Below, in pieces: positions 26,818-35,749 of a stretch of DNA of 64,000 bases; position 1 is the stretch's first letter, and the number at the start of each line of letters is the position of its first letter. The notes below the pieces were generated by a model. The model was not told where the DNA came from. It was given only the letters and a program-made list of their open reading frames with translations, and did not search any database. The translations under genes and the position numbers were made by a program. The stretch comes from Caulobacter sp. RHG1 (lineage in GTDB: Bacteria > Pseudomonadota > Alphaproteobacteria > Caulobacterales > Caulobacteraceae), in the NCBI RefSeq assembly GCF_013181195.1, contig NZ_SMZP01000002.1, forward strand, positions 62,001-126,000, read 5' to 3'.

Positions 26818-27966
26818 ATGAGGTTCGCGCGCATCATCGGGACAGTCGTCTTGCCGCAAGCCGTCATCGCCGCCACCGGCCTCTACACCCCGCCCCACAG
26901 CATTTCGAACACCGAGCTGGTCGAGGCCTTCAACACCTTCGTCGAGCGGTTCAACGCCGCCAACGCAGACGCCATCGCGGCCGGCGACGTGGTCGCCCTG
27001 GCCCCCTCCTCGCCTGAGTTCATCGAGAAAGCCTCGGGCATCAAGTCGCGCTTCGTGATGAACAAGGACGGCATCATCGACCCCGAGGTCATGCGGCCCA
27101 ACCTGCCGGAGCGCAGCAACGACGAGCTGTCGATCCTGGCCGAAATGGCCGTCGAGGCCGCCAAGGACGCCATAGCGCGATGGGGCAAGTCGGTCAGCGA
27201 GATCGGCGCGGTGATCTGCGCGGCCTCGAACATGCAGCGCCCCTACCCGGCCATGGCCATCGAGGTGCAGCAGGCCCTGGGCATAGACGGCTTCGCCTTC
27301 GACATGAACGTCGCCTGCTCGTCGGCCACTTTCGGCATCAAGACCGCCGCCGACTTCATCACCACCGGCAGCGCCAAGGCGGTGCTGATGGTCAACCCGG
27401 AAATCTGCTCGGGCCACCTGAACTTCAAGGATCGCGACAGCCACTTCATCTTCGGCGACGTCGCCACCGCAGTGATCGTCGAGGACGCCGACTTGGCGAC
27501 GGGCGGCTGGGAAATCCTGGGCACGCGCCTGAAGACGGTGTTCTCCAACAACATCCGCAACAATTTCGGCTTCCTCAACCGCGCCGCGCCGGAAGGCGAA
27601 GGCGCGCGCGACAAGCTGTTCGTTCAGGAAGGCCGCAAGGTGTTCCGCGAGGTGGTGCCGATGGTCAGCGAGATGATCGTCGAGCACGCCAAGGACATCG
27701 GCGTCGATCCGCATGCGCTCAAGCGCCTGTGGCTACACCAGGCCAATATCAACATGAACGAGATGATCGGCCGTAAAGTGCTGGGCCGCGATCCCGCTCC
27801 GGGCGAGAATGTCATCATTCTGGATGAGTACGCCAACACCAGTTCGGCCGGCTCGATCATCGCCTTCCACACCGCCAATGACGACTTCGCGGTTGGCGAT
27901 ACGGGCCTGATCTGCAGCTTCGGCGCCGGCTATTCGGCCGGCACGGTATTCGTGCGCAAACGCTGA
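26818..27966 (+). CDS. Beta-ketoacyl-ACP synthase III-like enzyme
   Basis: A 382-residue thiolase-fold condensing enzyme of the FabH type. The catalytic triad is visible: Cys in MNVACSSATFGIKTA (about residue 165), His in LWLHQANINMNE (about 308), and Asn in EYANTSSAGSIIAFH (about 340). It is longer than housekeeping FabH (about 320 residues), with an insertion near residues 45-75. It is a single gene with no other fatty-acid synthesis gene beside it, so it may use a special acyl primer rather than acetyl-CoA. The ATG at 26818 is the only good start. Confidence 0.88.
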   Translation: MRFARIIGTVVLPQAVIAATGLYTPPHSISNTELVEAFNTFVERFNAANADAIAAGDVVALAPSSPEFIEKASGIKSRFVMNKDGIIDPEVMRPNLPERSNDELSILAEMAVEAAKDAIARWGKSVSEIGAVICAASNMQRPYPAMAIEVQQALGIDGFAFDMNVACSSATFGIKTAADFITTGSAKAVLMVNPEICSGHLNFKDRDSHFIFGDVATAVIVEDADLATGGWEILGTRLKTVFSNNIRNNFGFLNRAAPEGEGARDKLFVQEGRKVFREVVPMVSEMIVEHAKDIGVDPHALKRLWLHQANINMNEMIGRKVLGRDPAPGENVIILDEYANTSSAGSIIAFHTANDDFAVGDTGLICSFGAGYSAGTVFVRKR

Positions 27967-27971
27967 TCGCC

Positions 27972-28418
27972 CTACTCGGCGACACGCACCACGTGCGCCG
28001 AGATCGCCTTCCAGCTCCCGCCACGCCGGACGTAGACGTCGGCGAAGTCGTTGATGCTGGAGAACGGCCCGTCGGCCGACTTGCCGCTCATCTTCGCCCG
28101 GGCCCGCAGCACGGCGACGTCGCCGTTCACGACGATGCGGACGTCCTCCCAGGTCACGGTGTCGAACGACCGCGTCGTGTTGGTCGCCAATGCGAGAATA
28201 TCGGCCTTCTTCATGATCCGCCCCCCCTGGTAGATCCCCTCGAAGTCGTCGGCCAGCACTCGGTCCAGCGCCGCGACGTCGCGGGTGCGATAGGCGGTGA
28301 GCCAGTCGCTGTTCAGCGCCTCCAAGACGACGACGTCGGCGGACTTGGGCGCGGGCGCTTGGGCAAGCGTCGGCAGGGGCGCGGCCAAAAGGGCGAACGA
28401 GAGAACCAGGGCTTTCAC
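27972..28418 (-). CDS. Secreted NTF2-like (DUF4440/SnoaL type) protein
   Basis: A 148-residue protein with a signal peptide (residues 1-20, ending LAQA). The mature part is an NTF2-like fold: LNSDWLTAYRTRDVAALDRV, LADDFEGIYQGG, VNGDVAVLRARAKMSGK and a final strand with WKAISAHVVRVAE. Members are often ligand-binding or ketosteroid-isomerase-like proteins. No function can be assigned. It ends 5 bases from the convergent FabH-like gene. Confidence 0.8.
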   Translation of the reverse strand: MKALVLSFALLAAPLPTLAQAPAPKSADVVVLEALNSDWLTAYRTRDVAALDRVLADDFEGIYQGGRIMKKADILALATNTTRSFDTVTWEDVRIVVNGDVAVLRARAKMSGKSADGPFSSINDFADVYVRRGGSWKAISAHVVRVAE

Positions 28419-28592
28419 CGTCGTCTCCAGGCGAGAGGAATAGCGCAGGAGAGTGCCACCAGAATTCGCGTCTGACGTCAGCTTAAATTGCAGTCATGGT
28501 CGCCTGACGGTCTTCACAACGACCTTCGGACTGGCGAAGCGCGTCCGCCCGTATAGAACTGGACACAATTGTTACGCCCAAAGGTCGTCCCG

Positions 28593-29378
28593 ATGCGATT
28601 CCCCGCCCGCCGCGCCGTCATTTCCGGTCTCGGCATCGCCCTGCTTGCCGCCTGCGGAAAGAAGCCGCAAGCGGGCGCCAGCGCCTGGGATCGCATCAAG
28701 GCGTCAGGCGCTTTACGCATCGGCCTGGAAGGCACCTATCCGCCGTTCAACTTCCAGGACAAGGACGGTCAGCTGGCCGGCTTCGAGGTCGATTTCGCCA
28801 AGGCCCTGGCCAAGCAGCTGGACCTGAAGCCCGAGTTCCGCCCCGCGCCGTTCGCCGGCCTGCTGGGCGCCTTAGAATCGGGTCGGGTCGACGTCGTGAT
28901 CAACCAGATCACCATTACCCCCGACCGCCAGGCCAAGTACGACTTCTCCGAGCCCTATACGATCTCGGGCATCCAGATCATCGGCCTGCGCGGCAAGGCG
29001 GGTCCCACAAAGCCTGAGGAGCTGGCCGGCAAGAAGGTCGGCGTCGGCCTGGGCACCAACTACGAGCAGTGGATCCGCGCCAACGTGCCGACCGCCGACG
29101 TTCGCACCTATGACGACGACCCCACCAAGTACCAGGACCTGAAGGCCGGTCGCATCGATGCGGTGCTGAACGATCGCCTGGTGGCCGCCGACTTCATCAA
29201 GACCTCGCCGGAGTACGTCGCCTTGGGCATGCCGTTCGCCGCCCAAGGCGCGGGCGTCGCCATGAAGAAGGATCCGGGCCTCAAGATCGTCATCGATCAG
29301 GCCATCCAGGCGCTGCGCGCTGACGGCCAGCTGGGTCAGATCTCTCAGACCTGGTTCGGCATGGACGTCACGCGCTGA
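28593..29378 (+). CDS. Amino acid (probably cystine) ABC transporter, binding protein
   Basis: A 261-residue periplasmic binding lipoprotein. The signal peptide ends LLAACG with Cys about residue 23. The SBP family 3 domain follows: GALRIGLEGTYPPFNFQDKD, ALESGRVDVVINQITITPDR, KVGVGLGTNYEQWIRANV and LNDRLVAADFI. It is closest in type to cystine-binding TcyA/FliY proteins. The start is the ATG at 28593; the frame opens at a TTG eight codons before it. It forms one operon with the permease and ATPase genes. Confidence 0.88.
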   Translation: MRFPARRAVISGLGIALLAACGKKPQAGASAWDRIKASGALRIGLEGTYPPFNFQDKDGQLAGFEVDFAKALAKQLDLKPEFRPAPFAGLLGALESGRVDVVINQITITPDRQAKYDFSEPYTISGIQIIGLRGKAGPTKPEELAGKKVGVGLGTNYEQWIRANVPTADVRTYDDDPTKYQDLKAGRIDAVLNDRLVAADFIKTSPEYVALGMPFAAQGAGVAMKKDPGLKIVIDQAIQALRADGQLGQISQTWFGMDVTR

Positions 29379-29382
29379 TTCC

Positions 29383-30042
29383 ATGGAGACCGGGTTCGAC
29401 CTTCTGCGCCAATCGGCGCCGCTGCTGCTGAAAGGCGCCGGCTACACCATCCTGCTCAGTGTCATCGGCATGGGCGTGGGGGTGGCGCTCGGCTTTGGCC
29501 TCGCCTTGATGCGCCTGTCGCGCACGCCGCTGCTGCGCTGGCCGGCGGCTGTCTACATCTCGGCCTTCCGAGGCACGCCGCTGCTGGTGCAGCTGTTCCT
29601 GATCTATTACGGCCTGCCGCAGTTCGGCCTGGAGATGCCAGCCCTGGTCGCCGCCGGCATCGGCTTCTCGCTGAATGTCGCCGCCTATTCGTCCGAGATC
29701 CTGCGCAGCGCCATCGACGCCGTCGACAAAGCCCAGTGGGAGGCCGCCAGCGTGCTGGGCATGAGTCGTGGCCAGACCCTGCGCCGGGTCATCCTGCCCC
29801 AGGCCGCCCGCACGGCGGTGGCCCCGCTGTCCAACAGTTTCATCGGCCTGGTCAAGGACACCTCCCTGGCGGCCACCATCCAGGTGCCCGAGCTGTTTCG
29901 CCAGGCCCAGCTGATCACCGCCCGCACCTACGAGATCTTCACGATGTATCTGGCCGCGGCGGCCATCTACTGGATCCTGTCGACCCTGTTGGCGACTGTG
30001 CAGGCCCGCCTCGAGCGCCGCGCTGCGGAGGGCCGCCGATGA
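29383..30042 (+). CDS. Polar amino acid ABC transporter permease
   Basis: A 219-residue inner-membrane permease of the His/Glu/Gln/Arg/opine (HEQRO) family. It carries the EAA loop VDKAQWEAASVLGMSRGQTL for contact with the ATPase, after FRGTPLLVQLFLIYYGLP. About five membrane segments are present. It lies 4 bases after the binding-protein gene, and its TGA overlaps the ATG of the ATPase gene. A single permease gene implies a homodimer, as in the cystine systems. Confidence 0.93.
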   Translation: METGFDLLRQSAPLLLKGAGYTILLSVIGMGVGVALGFGLALMRLSRTPLLRWPAAVYISAFRGTPLLVQLFLIYYGLPQFGLEMPALVAAGIGFSLNVAAYSSEILRSAIDAVDKAQWEAASVLGMSRGQTLRRVILPQAARTAVAPLSNSFIGLVKDTSLAATIQVPELFRQAQLITARTYEIFTMYLAAAAIYWILSTLLATVQARLERRAAEGRR

Positions 30043-30779
30043 GCGCGATCGACGCCAAGGCCATCCGCAAGAGCTATGGCGACACCCCCGTCCTGGCGGG
30101 GGTCGACCTGACCGTCTCGCCCGGCGAGGTCGTGGCCGTCATCGGCCCCAGCGGTTCGGGCAAGAGCACCCTGCTGCGCTGCCTGGCGGGCCTCGAGCCC
30201 ATCAATGCGGGCGAACTGACCATTGCGGGCGTCACCGCCGGCGACAAGGTTTCCCTGGCCAAGGCCCTCAACGGCCGCGTCGGCTTCGTCTTCCAGAGCT
30301 TCGCCTTGTTCCCGCACCGCACGGCGCTGGAGAACGTCATCGAGGGCCCGATCGTCGTCCGCAAGGAAGACCCGGCCCATGCCCGCGCCCGCGGCCTAGC
30401 CCTGCTGGAAAAGGTCGGACTCTCCGGCCGCGCCGACGCCTATCCAGCCGCCCTGTCCGGCGGCCAGCAGCAGCGCTGCGCCATCGCCCGGGCTCTGGCC
30501 ATGGATCCGGAAGTCATTCTGTTCGACGAGCCGACCTCGGCCCTAGACCCTGAGCTGGTGGGCGAGGTCCTGGCCGTGATCCGCGATCTGGCCGCCGAAA
30601 AGCGGACCATGGTCATCGTCACCCACCAGATGGACTTCGCGCGAGATGTGGCCGATCGCACGATTTTCATGGACGGCGGGGTGATCGTGGAGCAAGGACC
30701 TTCCGGTCAGTTGCTCGCCGCGCCGCGCGAGGAGCGGACCCGTCGCTTCCTGGCCAGGTCAGGCGTGCTCCAGCCATAA
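30039..30779 (+). CDS. Polar amino acid ABC transporter ATP-binding protein
   Basis: A 246-residue ABC ATPase. Walker A is GPSGSGKSTLLRCL (about residue 35), the Q-loop is VFQSFALFPHRTALEN, the signature is LSGGQQQRCAIARALAMDP (about 140), Walker B is VILFDEPTSALDPELV, and the H-loop is MVIVTHQMDFA. It energises uptake through the permease encoded just upstream. I start it at the ATG at 30039, in a four-base overlap with the permease stop; the longer open frame is not used. Confidence 0.95.
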   Translation: MSAIDAKAIRKSYGDTPVLAGVDLTVSPGEVVAVIGPSGSGKSTLLRCLAGLEPINAGELTIAGVTAGDKVSLAKALNGRVGFVFQSFALFPHRTALENVIEGPIVVRKEDPAHARARGLALLEKVGLSGRADAYPAALSGGQQQRCAIARALAMDPEVILFDEPTSALDPELVGEVLAVIRDLAAEKRTMVIVTHQMDFARDVADRTIFMDGGVIVEQGPSGQLLAAPREERTRRFLARSGVLQP

Positions 30780-30909
30780 TTTGGCCCACGGCGCGCTTCA
30801 GTTCCTGACAGCGCGTAAGGCGGTTGCGTAGGCGGCCTCGCTGCTCACACGCGCTATAAACATTTTGATTCAAAGCCCTACGCCGGGTGGCTTTTATGGC
30901 GAGGACAGC

Positions 30910-31212
30910 GTGAAGCCTTACATCGAACTGAAGGGCGCCTCGGGCGCCGTGTACCGCTACAAGCTGGCCGAGAACGGTGACCCCAACACCACGATCGCCG
31001 GCAACTACGTCTATGTCGACGCCAAGGGGACCGTGGTCTACGCGGGCGAAGCCAACAACCTGATCGACTCCAAGGCCCGCTGGTCGGAAGCCTATGCGCG
31101 TCACGGTGCGACCTGGCTCTATACCCGTCTGAACGTCTCTGGCGCTTCGCGCGCCGACGAGTACTCCGACATCGTCATCGCGCTGACGCCGGTGATGAAT
31201 CAGGCCGACTAA
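30910..31212 (+). CDS. Small protein, possible GIY-YIG-like domain
   Basis: A 100-residue protein that I do not firmly recognise. GNYVYVDAKGTVVYAGEANN resembles the GIY...YIG core of GIY-YIG nucleases, where the second strand reads vvYvGkA. It is followed by an Arg in SKARWSEAYARHG and an acidic residue before ALTPVMNQ, which resembles the family's C-terminal E...P..N pattern. The start is GTG at 30910, five bases after GAGG. It precedes recG by 42 bases. Nuclease activity is speculative. Confidence 0.6.
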   Translation: MKPYIELKGASGAVYRYKLAENGDPNTTIAGNYVYVDAKGTVVYAGEANNLIDSKARWSEAYARHGATWLYTRLNVSGASRADEYSDIVIALTPVMNQAD

Positions 31213-31254
31213 CGGATTCGCTCCGGGCGCTGAGTTGGCTAAGGTTCGCCGCGA

Positions 31255-33351
31255 ATGCGCCCGGAGATTCTCTTTCCTCTGTTCACCTCGGTGTCGACGC
31301 TCAAGGGCGTGGGCCCCCGCGTTGCGCCACTGGTCGAGAAGCTGGCGGGGTCCATCACGCGCGACGTGCTGTTCACCGCTCCGGCCGGCCTGATCCGGCG
31401 AACGGTGACCACGGTCGACCAGGCCGTCGAGGGCCAGGTTCAGACCTTCATCGTCACCATCGACGCCCACTTCCCGTCGCAGCGCCCCAGCCAGCCGTGG
31501 AGGATCCGAGTCCACGACGACACGGGGCCGCTCACTCTGATCTGGTTCAAAGGCCACGGCCCGCACCTGGAGCGCCAGCATCCCAAGGGCGCGCGCCGCG
31601 CCGTCAGCGGCAAGGTCGAGCGGCCCGACGGCTATGCTTCCGAACTGCAGATCGCCCATCCGGACTACATCGTCGACGAGGAACGCGCCGGCGACATCCC
31701 GCAGATCGAGACCGTCTATCCGGCCACGCATGGCCTGCCCTCGCGCACCTTCCGCAAGTTCGCCCTGGAAGCCCTGGACCGCGCACCGGAACTGCCCGAG
31801 TGGCAGGACGCCGCCTGGCGAGAACGCGAAAAGCTGCCCGGCTGGCGCGAAGCCCTGGCTGCCATGCACGCCCCAGCCAGCGAGGCCGACATCTCGCCCC
31901 TGGCCCGCCCGCGCCGTCGCCTGGCCTATGACGAACTTCTGGCCCACCAGCTGGCCCTGGCCCAGCGCAAGGCGTCGCGCCGGTCGCATCCCGGCCCGCG
32001 CATTCCCTCCGGCGCGCTGTCGGACGCGGCCGAAAAGGCCCTGCCCTTCAAGCTGACCGGCGCCCAGATCCGCAGTCTTTCCGAGATTCGCGGCGATCTG
32101 GCTTCAGGCGAGCGGATGAGCCGGCTGCTGCAAGGCGATGTCGGCTCGGGCAAGACGGTGGTGGCCCTGCTGGCCATGGCCGACGCCGCCGACGCCGGCT
32201 TCCAGTCGGCCCTGATGGCTCCGACCGAGATCCTGGCCCGCCAGCACTTCGAAACCATCGCCGCGCCGCTGCAGGCGCTGGGCCTGTCGGCAGTTCTGCT
32301 GACCGGCCGCGACAAGGGCGGCGGCCGCAACGCCAAACTGCTGGGCCTGGCCGACGGGACTCACCATGTGGCGGTCGGCACCCACGCCCTGTTCCAGGAC
32401 GACGTGGTTTTCGACCGCCTGGCCCTGACCATCATCGACGAGCAGCATCGCTTCGGCGTCAACGAACGCCGCCGCCTGCAGGACAAGGGCCCCTCAAGTG
32501 AAGATTGGGGCGTGCATCTGCTAGCGATGTCGGCCACGCCGATCCCGCGCACCCTCGAGCTGACCGTTTTCGGCGACCTGGACGTTTCGCGCATCGACGA
32601 GAAGCCGCCAGGCCGCACGCCGGTCGCCACCCGCGCCGCGCCGACCCCGCGCGTGCCCGAAATCGTCGACCGCCTGCGTGGAGCCATCGCCGGCGGCGCC
32701 CAGGCCTTCTGGATCTGCCCGCTGGTCTCGGAGTCCGACAAGATCGACCTGAGGGCCGCCGAGGACCGCGCCGCCGACCTGGCCCGCCACCTGCCCGGCG
32801 TGGGCCTCGTCCACGGCCAGATGCCCGCCGCCGAGAAGGACGCGGTCATGCAGCGCTTCGTCGACGGCGAGGTCAGCGTTCTGGTCGCCACCACCGTGGT
32901 CGAGGTCGGGGTGAATGTGCCCAACGCCAGCATCATGGTCATCGAGCACGCCGACCGCTTCGGCCTGGCCCAGCTGCACCAGCTCCGAGGCCGGGTGGGC
33001 CGGGGCACGCGCGAAAGCTCGTGCGTGCTGCTCTATGATCCGCCGCTGTCGGAAGTGGCCCAGCAGCGCCTGGACATCCTGCGCCGCAGCGACGACGGCT
33101 TCGAGATCGCCGAGAAGGACCTGGAGCTGCGCGGCGGCGGCGATCCGCTGGGCCTGAAACAAAGCGGCTTCCCCGCCTACCGCCTGGCCGATCCCGTCGC
33201 GCACCGCGACCTGATCGCCGTCGCCGCCGACGACGCCCGGCTGGTCCTGGCCCGCGACCCCGACCTGACCTCCCCACGCGGCCAGGCTTTGCGGATGCTG
33301 CAGGAACTGTTCGACTGGAAACCCGCCTCGCCGCTGAACGAGGCGGGGTAG
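31255..33351 (+). CDS. recG: ATP-dependent DNA helicase RecG
   Basis: A 698-residue superfamily 2 helicase that remodels stalled forks and Holliday junctions. The N-terminal wedge (OB) domain lies at about residues 55-150, after STLKGVGPRVAPLVEKLAG. Helicase motif I is LLQGDVGSGKTVVALLAM (about 290), motif II IIDEQHRFGVNER (about 395), motif III LAMSATPIPRTL, and motif VI HQLRGRVGRG (about 580). The C-terminus has ELRGGGDPLGLKQSG, typical of RecG. Length is normal. Confidence 0.97.
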   Translation: MRPEILFPLFTSVSTLKGVGPRVAPLVEKLAGSITRDVLFTAPAGLIRRTVTTVDQAVEGQVQTFIVTIDAHFPSQRPSQPWRIRVHDDTGPLTLIWFKGHGPHLERQHPKGARRAVSGKVERPDGYASELQIAHPDYIVDEERAGDIPQIETVYPATHGLPSRTFRKFALEALDRAPELPEWQDAAWREREKLPGWREALAAMHAPASEADISPLARPRRRLAYDELLAHQLALAQRKASRRSHPGPRIPSGALSDAAEKALPFKLTGAQIRSLSEIRGDLASGERMSRLLQGDVGSGKTVVALLAMADAADAGFQSALMAPTEILARQHFETIAAPLQALGLSAVLLTGRDKGGGRNAKLLGLADGTHHVAVGTHALFQDDVVFDRLALTIIDEQHRFGVNERRRLQDKGPSSEDWGVHLLAMSATPIPRTLELTVFGDLDVSRIDEKPPGRTPVATRAAPTPRVPEIVDRLRGAIAGGAQAFWICPLVSESDKIDLRAAEDRAADLARHLPGVGLVHGQMPAAEKDAVMQRFVDGEVSVLVATTVVEVGVNVPNASIMVIEHADRFGLAQLHQLRGRVGRGTRESSCVLLYDPPLSEVAQQRLDILRRSDDGFEIAEKDLELRGGGDPLGLKQSGFPAYRLADPVAHRDLIAVAADDARLVLARDPDLTSPRGQALRMLQELFDWKPASPLNEAG

Positions 33352-33356
33352 ACGGC

Positions 33357-34301
33357 TTAGTGCGCCGCCGCGCCCTTGCGGCTGTGCCACAGGTGCATGA
33401 CGCCGGCGATCACACCGCCGACCACCAGACCGACCACGGCCGAGCCCAGCGCAAAGGCCAGCCAGCCGGTGACGGCGCCGATGCCCGGGACGCCGTGCGC
33501 CCAGTGCGAGAAGCCCTCGACCCAATGCGGCACCGGCGTCAGGTGAAACTCCTCCAGGCCGTGAACGATGATGCCGCCGCCGACCCACAGCATGGCCGCC
33601 GTGCCGATCACAGTCAGGGCTTCCATGGTGATCGGCATGGCCTTGACCAGGCCACGACCGAAGCTCTGGACGCCCTTGGGCTCGCGACGCGACAGGTTCA
33701 GGCCGATGTCGTCCATCTTCACGATCAACGCCACCGCGCCATAGACCACGATGGTCAGCAGCACGCCGACCAGCGCCAGCGCCACCGCCTGCATCGGCAG
33801 GCTGAGGTCGGAAACCTCCGACAGGGCGATGGCCATGATCTCGCCGGACAGGATCAGGTCGGTGCGGATCGCGCCGTCGACCTTCTGCTTTTCCAGCTCG
33901 GGACCGGCCAGGGCCAGTTCCTCGATCGCCTCGCCCTCGGCCTGGGGCGTGAAGGCCTCCAGGATCTTCTCGGTGGCCTCGAAGGCCAGATAGGCGCCGC
34001 CGACCATCAGGATCGGCGTCACCGCCCACGGCGCGAAGGCCGCCAGCAGCAGGGCGCCGGGCAGCAGGAACAGGAGCTTGTTGCGCAAGCTGCCCTTGGC
34101 AATCTTCCAGACGATCGGCAGCTCGCGGTCGGGCGAGAAGCCCATCGCATAGCCGGGCGTCACGGCCGCGTCGTCGACCACGACCCCCGCCGCCTTGGCG
34201 CCGGCCTTGCCGGCCGCGGCTCCCACGTCGTCCAGCGAAGCAGCGGCGAGCTTGGTGATAGCCGCGACGTCATCGAGGAGCGCGGCGAGACCGGAGGGCA
34301 T
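33357..34301 (-). CDS. DUF808 family inner-membrane protein
   Basis: A 314-residue integral membrane protein of the DUF808/YedI family, function unknown. It begins PSGLAALLDDVAAITKLAAA, then VDDAAVTPGYAMGF and RELPIVWKIAKGSLRNK, all family-typical. Membrane segments lie at about residues 82-110, 165-190, 225-255 and 275-300. I start it at the ATG at 34301, seven bases after AGGA. A longer open frame runs into the divergent phosphotransferase gene. It is convergent with recG, ending five bases from its stop. Confidence 0.88.
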   Translation of the reverse strand: MPSGLAALLDDVAAITKLAAASLDDVGAAAGKAGAKAAGVVVDDAAVTPGYAMGFSPDRELPIVWKIAKGSLRNKLLFLLPGALLLAAFAPWAVTPILMVGGAYLAFEATEKILEAFTPQAEGEAIEELALAGPELEKQKVDGAIRTDLILSGEIMAIALSEVSDLSLPMQAVALALVGVLLTIVVYGAVALIVKMDDIGLNLSRREPKGVQSFGRGLVKAMPITMEALTVIGTAAMLWVGGGIIVHGLEEFHLTPVPHWVEGFSHWAHGVPGIGAVTGWLAFALGSAVVGLVVGGVIAGVMHLWHSRKGAAAH

Positions 34302-34415
34302 TGGAAATCCTGGGAAAGGTTGAGCCATGCCTGCGTAAGGCGCGCCGGGCGCGGCGTAAAGGGACGTCGCGCGGACGCTTGCCTGACGTGGCGTGAAGTC
34401 TGGAAGCTGGTCATC

Positions 34416-35384
34416 ATGGATGTCGCCGCCGCCCTCGATCGCCTCGCTCCGCGCCTCTCGCCGAAAGCCGCCGGGGTGGTCTCGCCCCGCCGTCTGTCGG
34501 GCGGGGCCAGCCTGGAGACCTGGGCCTTCGATCTGGACGACGGGACGCCGCTGATCCTGCGCCGCCGCTCGGCCGGCACGGCGCTGCGGGACGAAGCCCT
34601 GCCCCTGGTTTCCGAGGCGGCCCTGATCGCCGCGGCCGACGCCGTCGGCGCGCCGGTTCCCAGAGTCGTTCACGTCTGTGAAGAGATCGACGGCCTGGGC
34701 GAGGCCTATGTCATGCGCCGGCTGGAGGGCGAAACCCTGGGCCGCCGCATCGTCCGCGACGAAGCCTTCGCCGATGTCCGACCAGGCCTGTCAAGGCGCT
34801 GCGGCGAGGTCCTGACCCAGATCCACAGCGTCCCGACCGAGGGACTGCCGGACTTGGCCATCTCCGACGCCCGCGGTGAGCTGGCGCGCTACGAGGCGGT
34901 CTATCGCCAGATCGGCGCCGAACGGCCGATCCTGGAGGCGGCCTTCCGCTGGCTGGAGGCCACCGCTCCGCCACCGCCCGAGCAGCCAGTTCTGGTGCAC
35001 GGCGACTTTCGCAACGGCAACCTGATGATCCACCCACAGCAGGGGCTGGTCGGAGTGCTGGACTGGGAGTTGGCCCATCTGGGCGACCCGGCCGAGGACC
35101 TGGGCTGGATCTGCGTCAATTCCTGGCGCTTCGGCGAATGGCGCAGGCCCGTGGGCGGCTTCGGCGACTATGATGATCTGCTGGCCGGATATGGAGGCGA
35201 AATTTCGTTGGATCGGGTGCGCTTCTGGCAGGCTCTGGGCTCGCTGAAATGGGGCGTCATGTGCCTGATGATGTACCAGAGCTTCGCCACCGGCGCGGAT
35301 CGCTCGATCGAGCGCGCCATGATCGGCCGGCGCACCAGCGAAACCGAGATCGACCTCGTCGCCTTGATGGAATCGGCCGCATGA
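34416..35384 (+). CDS. Aminoglycoside-phosphotransferase-like kinase
   Basis: A 322-residue protein kinase-like phosphotransferase (APH family). RRLSGGASLETWAFDL is the glycine-rich loop, LVHGDFRNGNLMI the catalytic loop with Asp and Asn (about residue 195), and GVLDWELAHLGDPAEDLGW the metal-binding Asp motif (about 213). Relatives without resistance roles are found with acyl-CoA metabolism genes. The start is the ATG at 34416. Its TGA overlaps the ATG of the DUF6285 gene, a pairing seen repeatedly for this subfamily. Confidence 0.88.
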   Translation: MDVAAALDRLAPRLSPKAAGVVSPRRLSGGASLETWAFDLDDGTPLILRRRSAGTALRDEALPLVSEAALIAAADAVGAPVPRVVHVCEEIDGLGEAYVMRRLEGETLGRRIVRDEAFADVRPGLSRRCGEVLTQIHSVPTEGLPDLAISDARGELARYEAVYRQIGAERPILEAAFRWLEATAPPPPEQPVLVHGDFRNGNLMIHPQQGLVGVLDWELAHLGDPAEDLGWICVNSWRFGEWRRPVGGFGDYDDLLAGYGGEISLDRVRFWQALGSLKWGVMCLMMYQSFATGADRSIERAMIGRRTSETEIDLVALMESAA

Positions 35385-35749
35385 TCAGCCATCCAACCGC
35401 CGCCGAGCTTTTCGAGGCCATCGCCGCGTTCCAGGCGACGCCTGGTGATCCCAGCGATCCGCGTCAGGTCTTCCTGGCTCGGGTCACCGACAACGCCCGC
35501 TCTACCCTGGCCCGCGAGGCCGAGCACGGGGCACGGCTCGAGACCGAAGCGCTTGCACGCTTGCGCACCTTGCTGGGCCAGGACGGTGAATTTGCGCGCC
35601 TGAACGCTCGACTTTGCCAGGCTTTGCACGACGGGACCATCTCGCCGCGCGATCCGGCCCTGCTGGCGCATCTGCGCGCTACCGCCGTCGGCCACATCGC
35701 CATCGACCAGCCCGGTTATGGCGGTTTAGCGGCTCTGGGCGCCGGCTAA
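35381..35749 (+). CDS. DUF6285 domain protein
   Basis: A 122-residue mainly helical protein. ISHPTAAELFEAIAAFQATP and ARLCQALHDGTISPRDPALL match the small partner usually encoded after an APH-like phosphotransferase. It starts inside the stop of that gene (ATGA), so stoichiometric expression is likely. Function is unknown. Its last 24 bases overlap the convergent DUF3089 gene. Confidence 0.82.
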   Translation: MISHPTAAELFEAIAAFQATPGDPSDPRQVFLARVTDNARSTLAREAEHGARLETEALARLRTLLGQDGEFARLNARLCQALHDGTISPRDPALLAHLRATAVGHIAIDQPGYGGLAALGAG

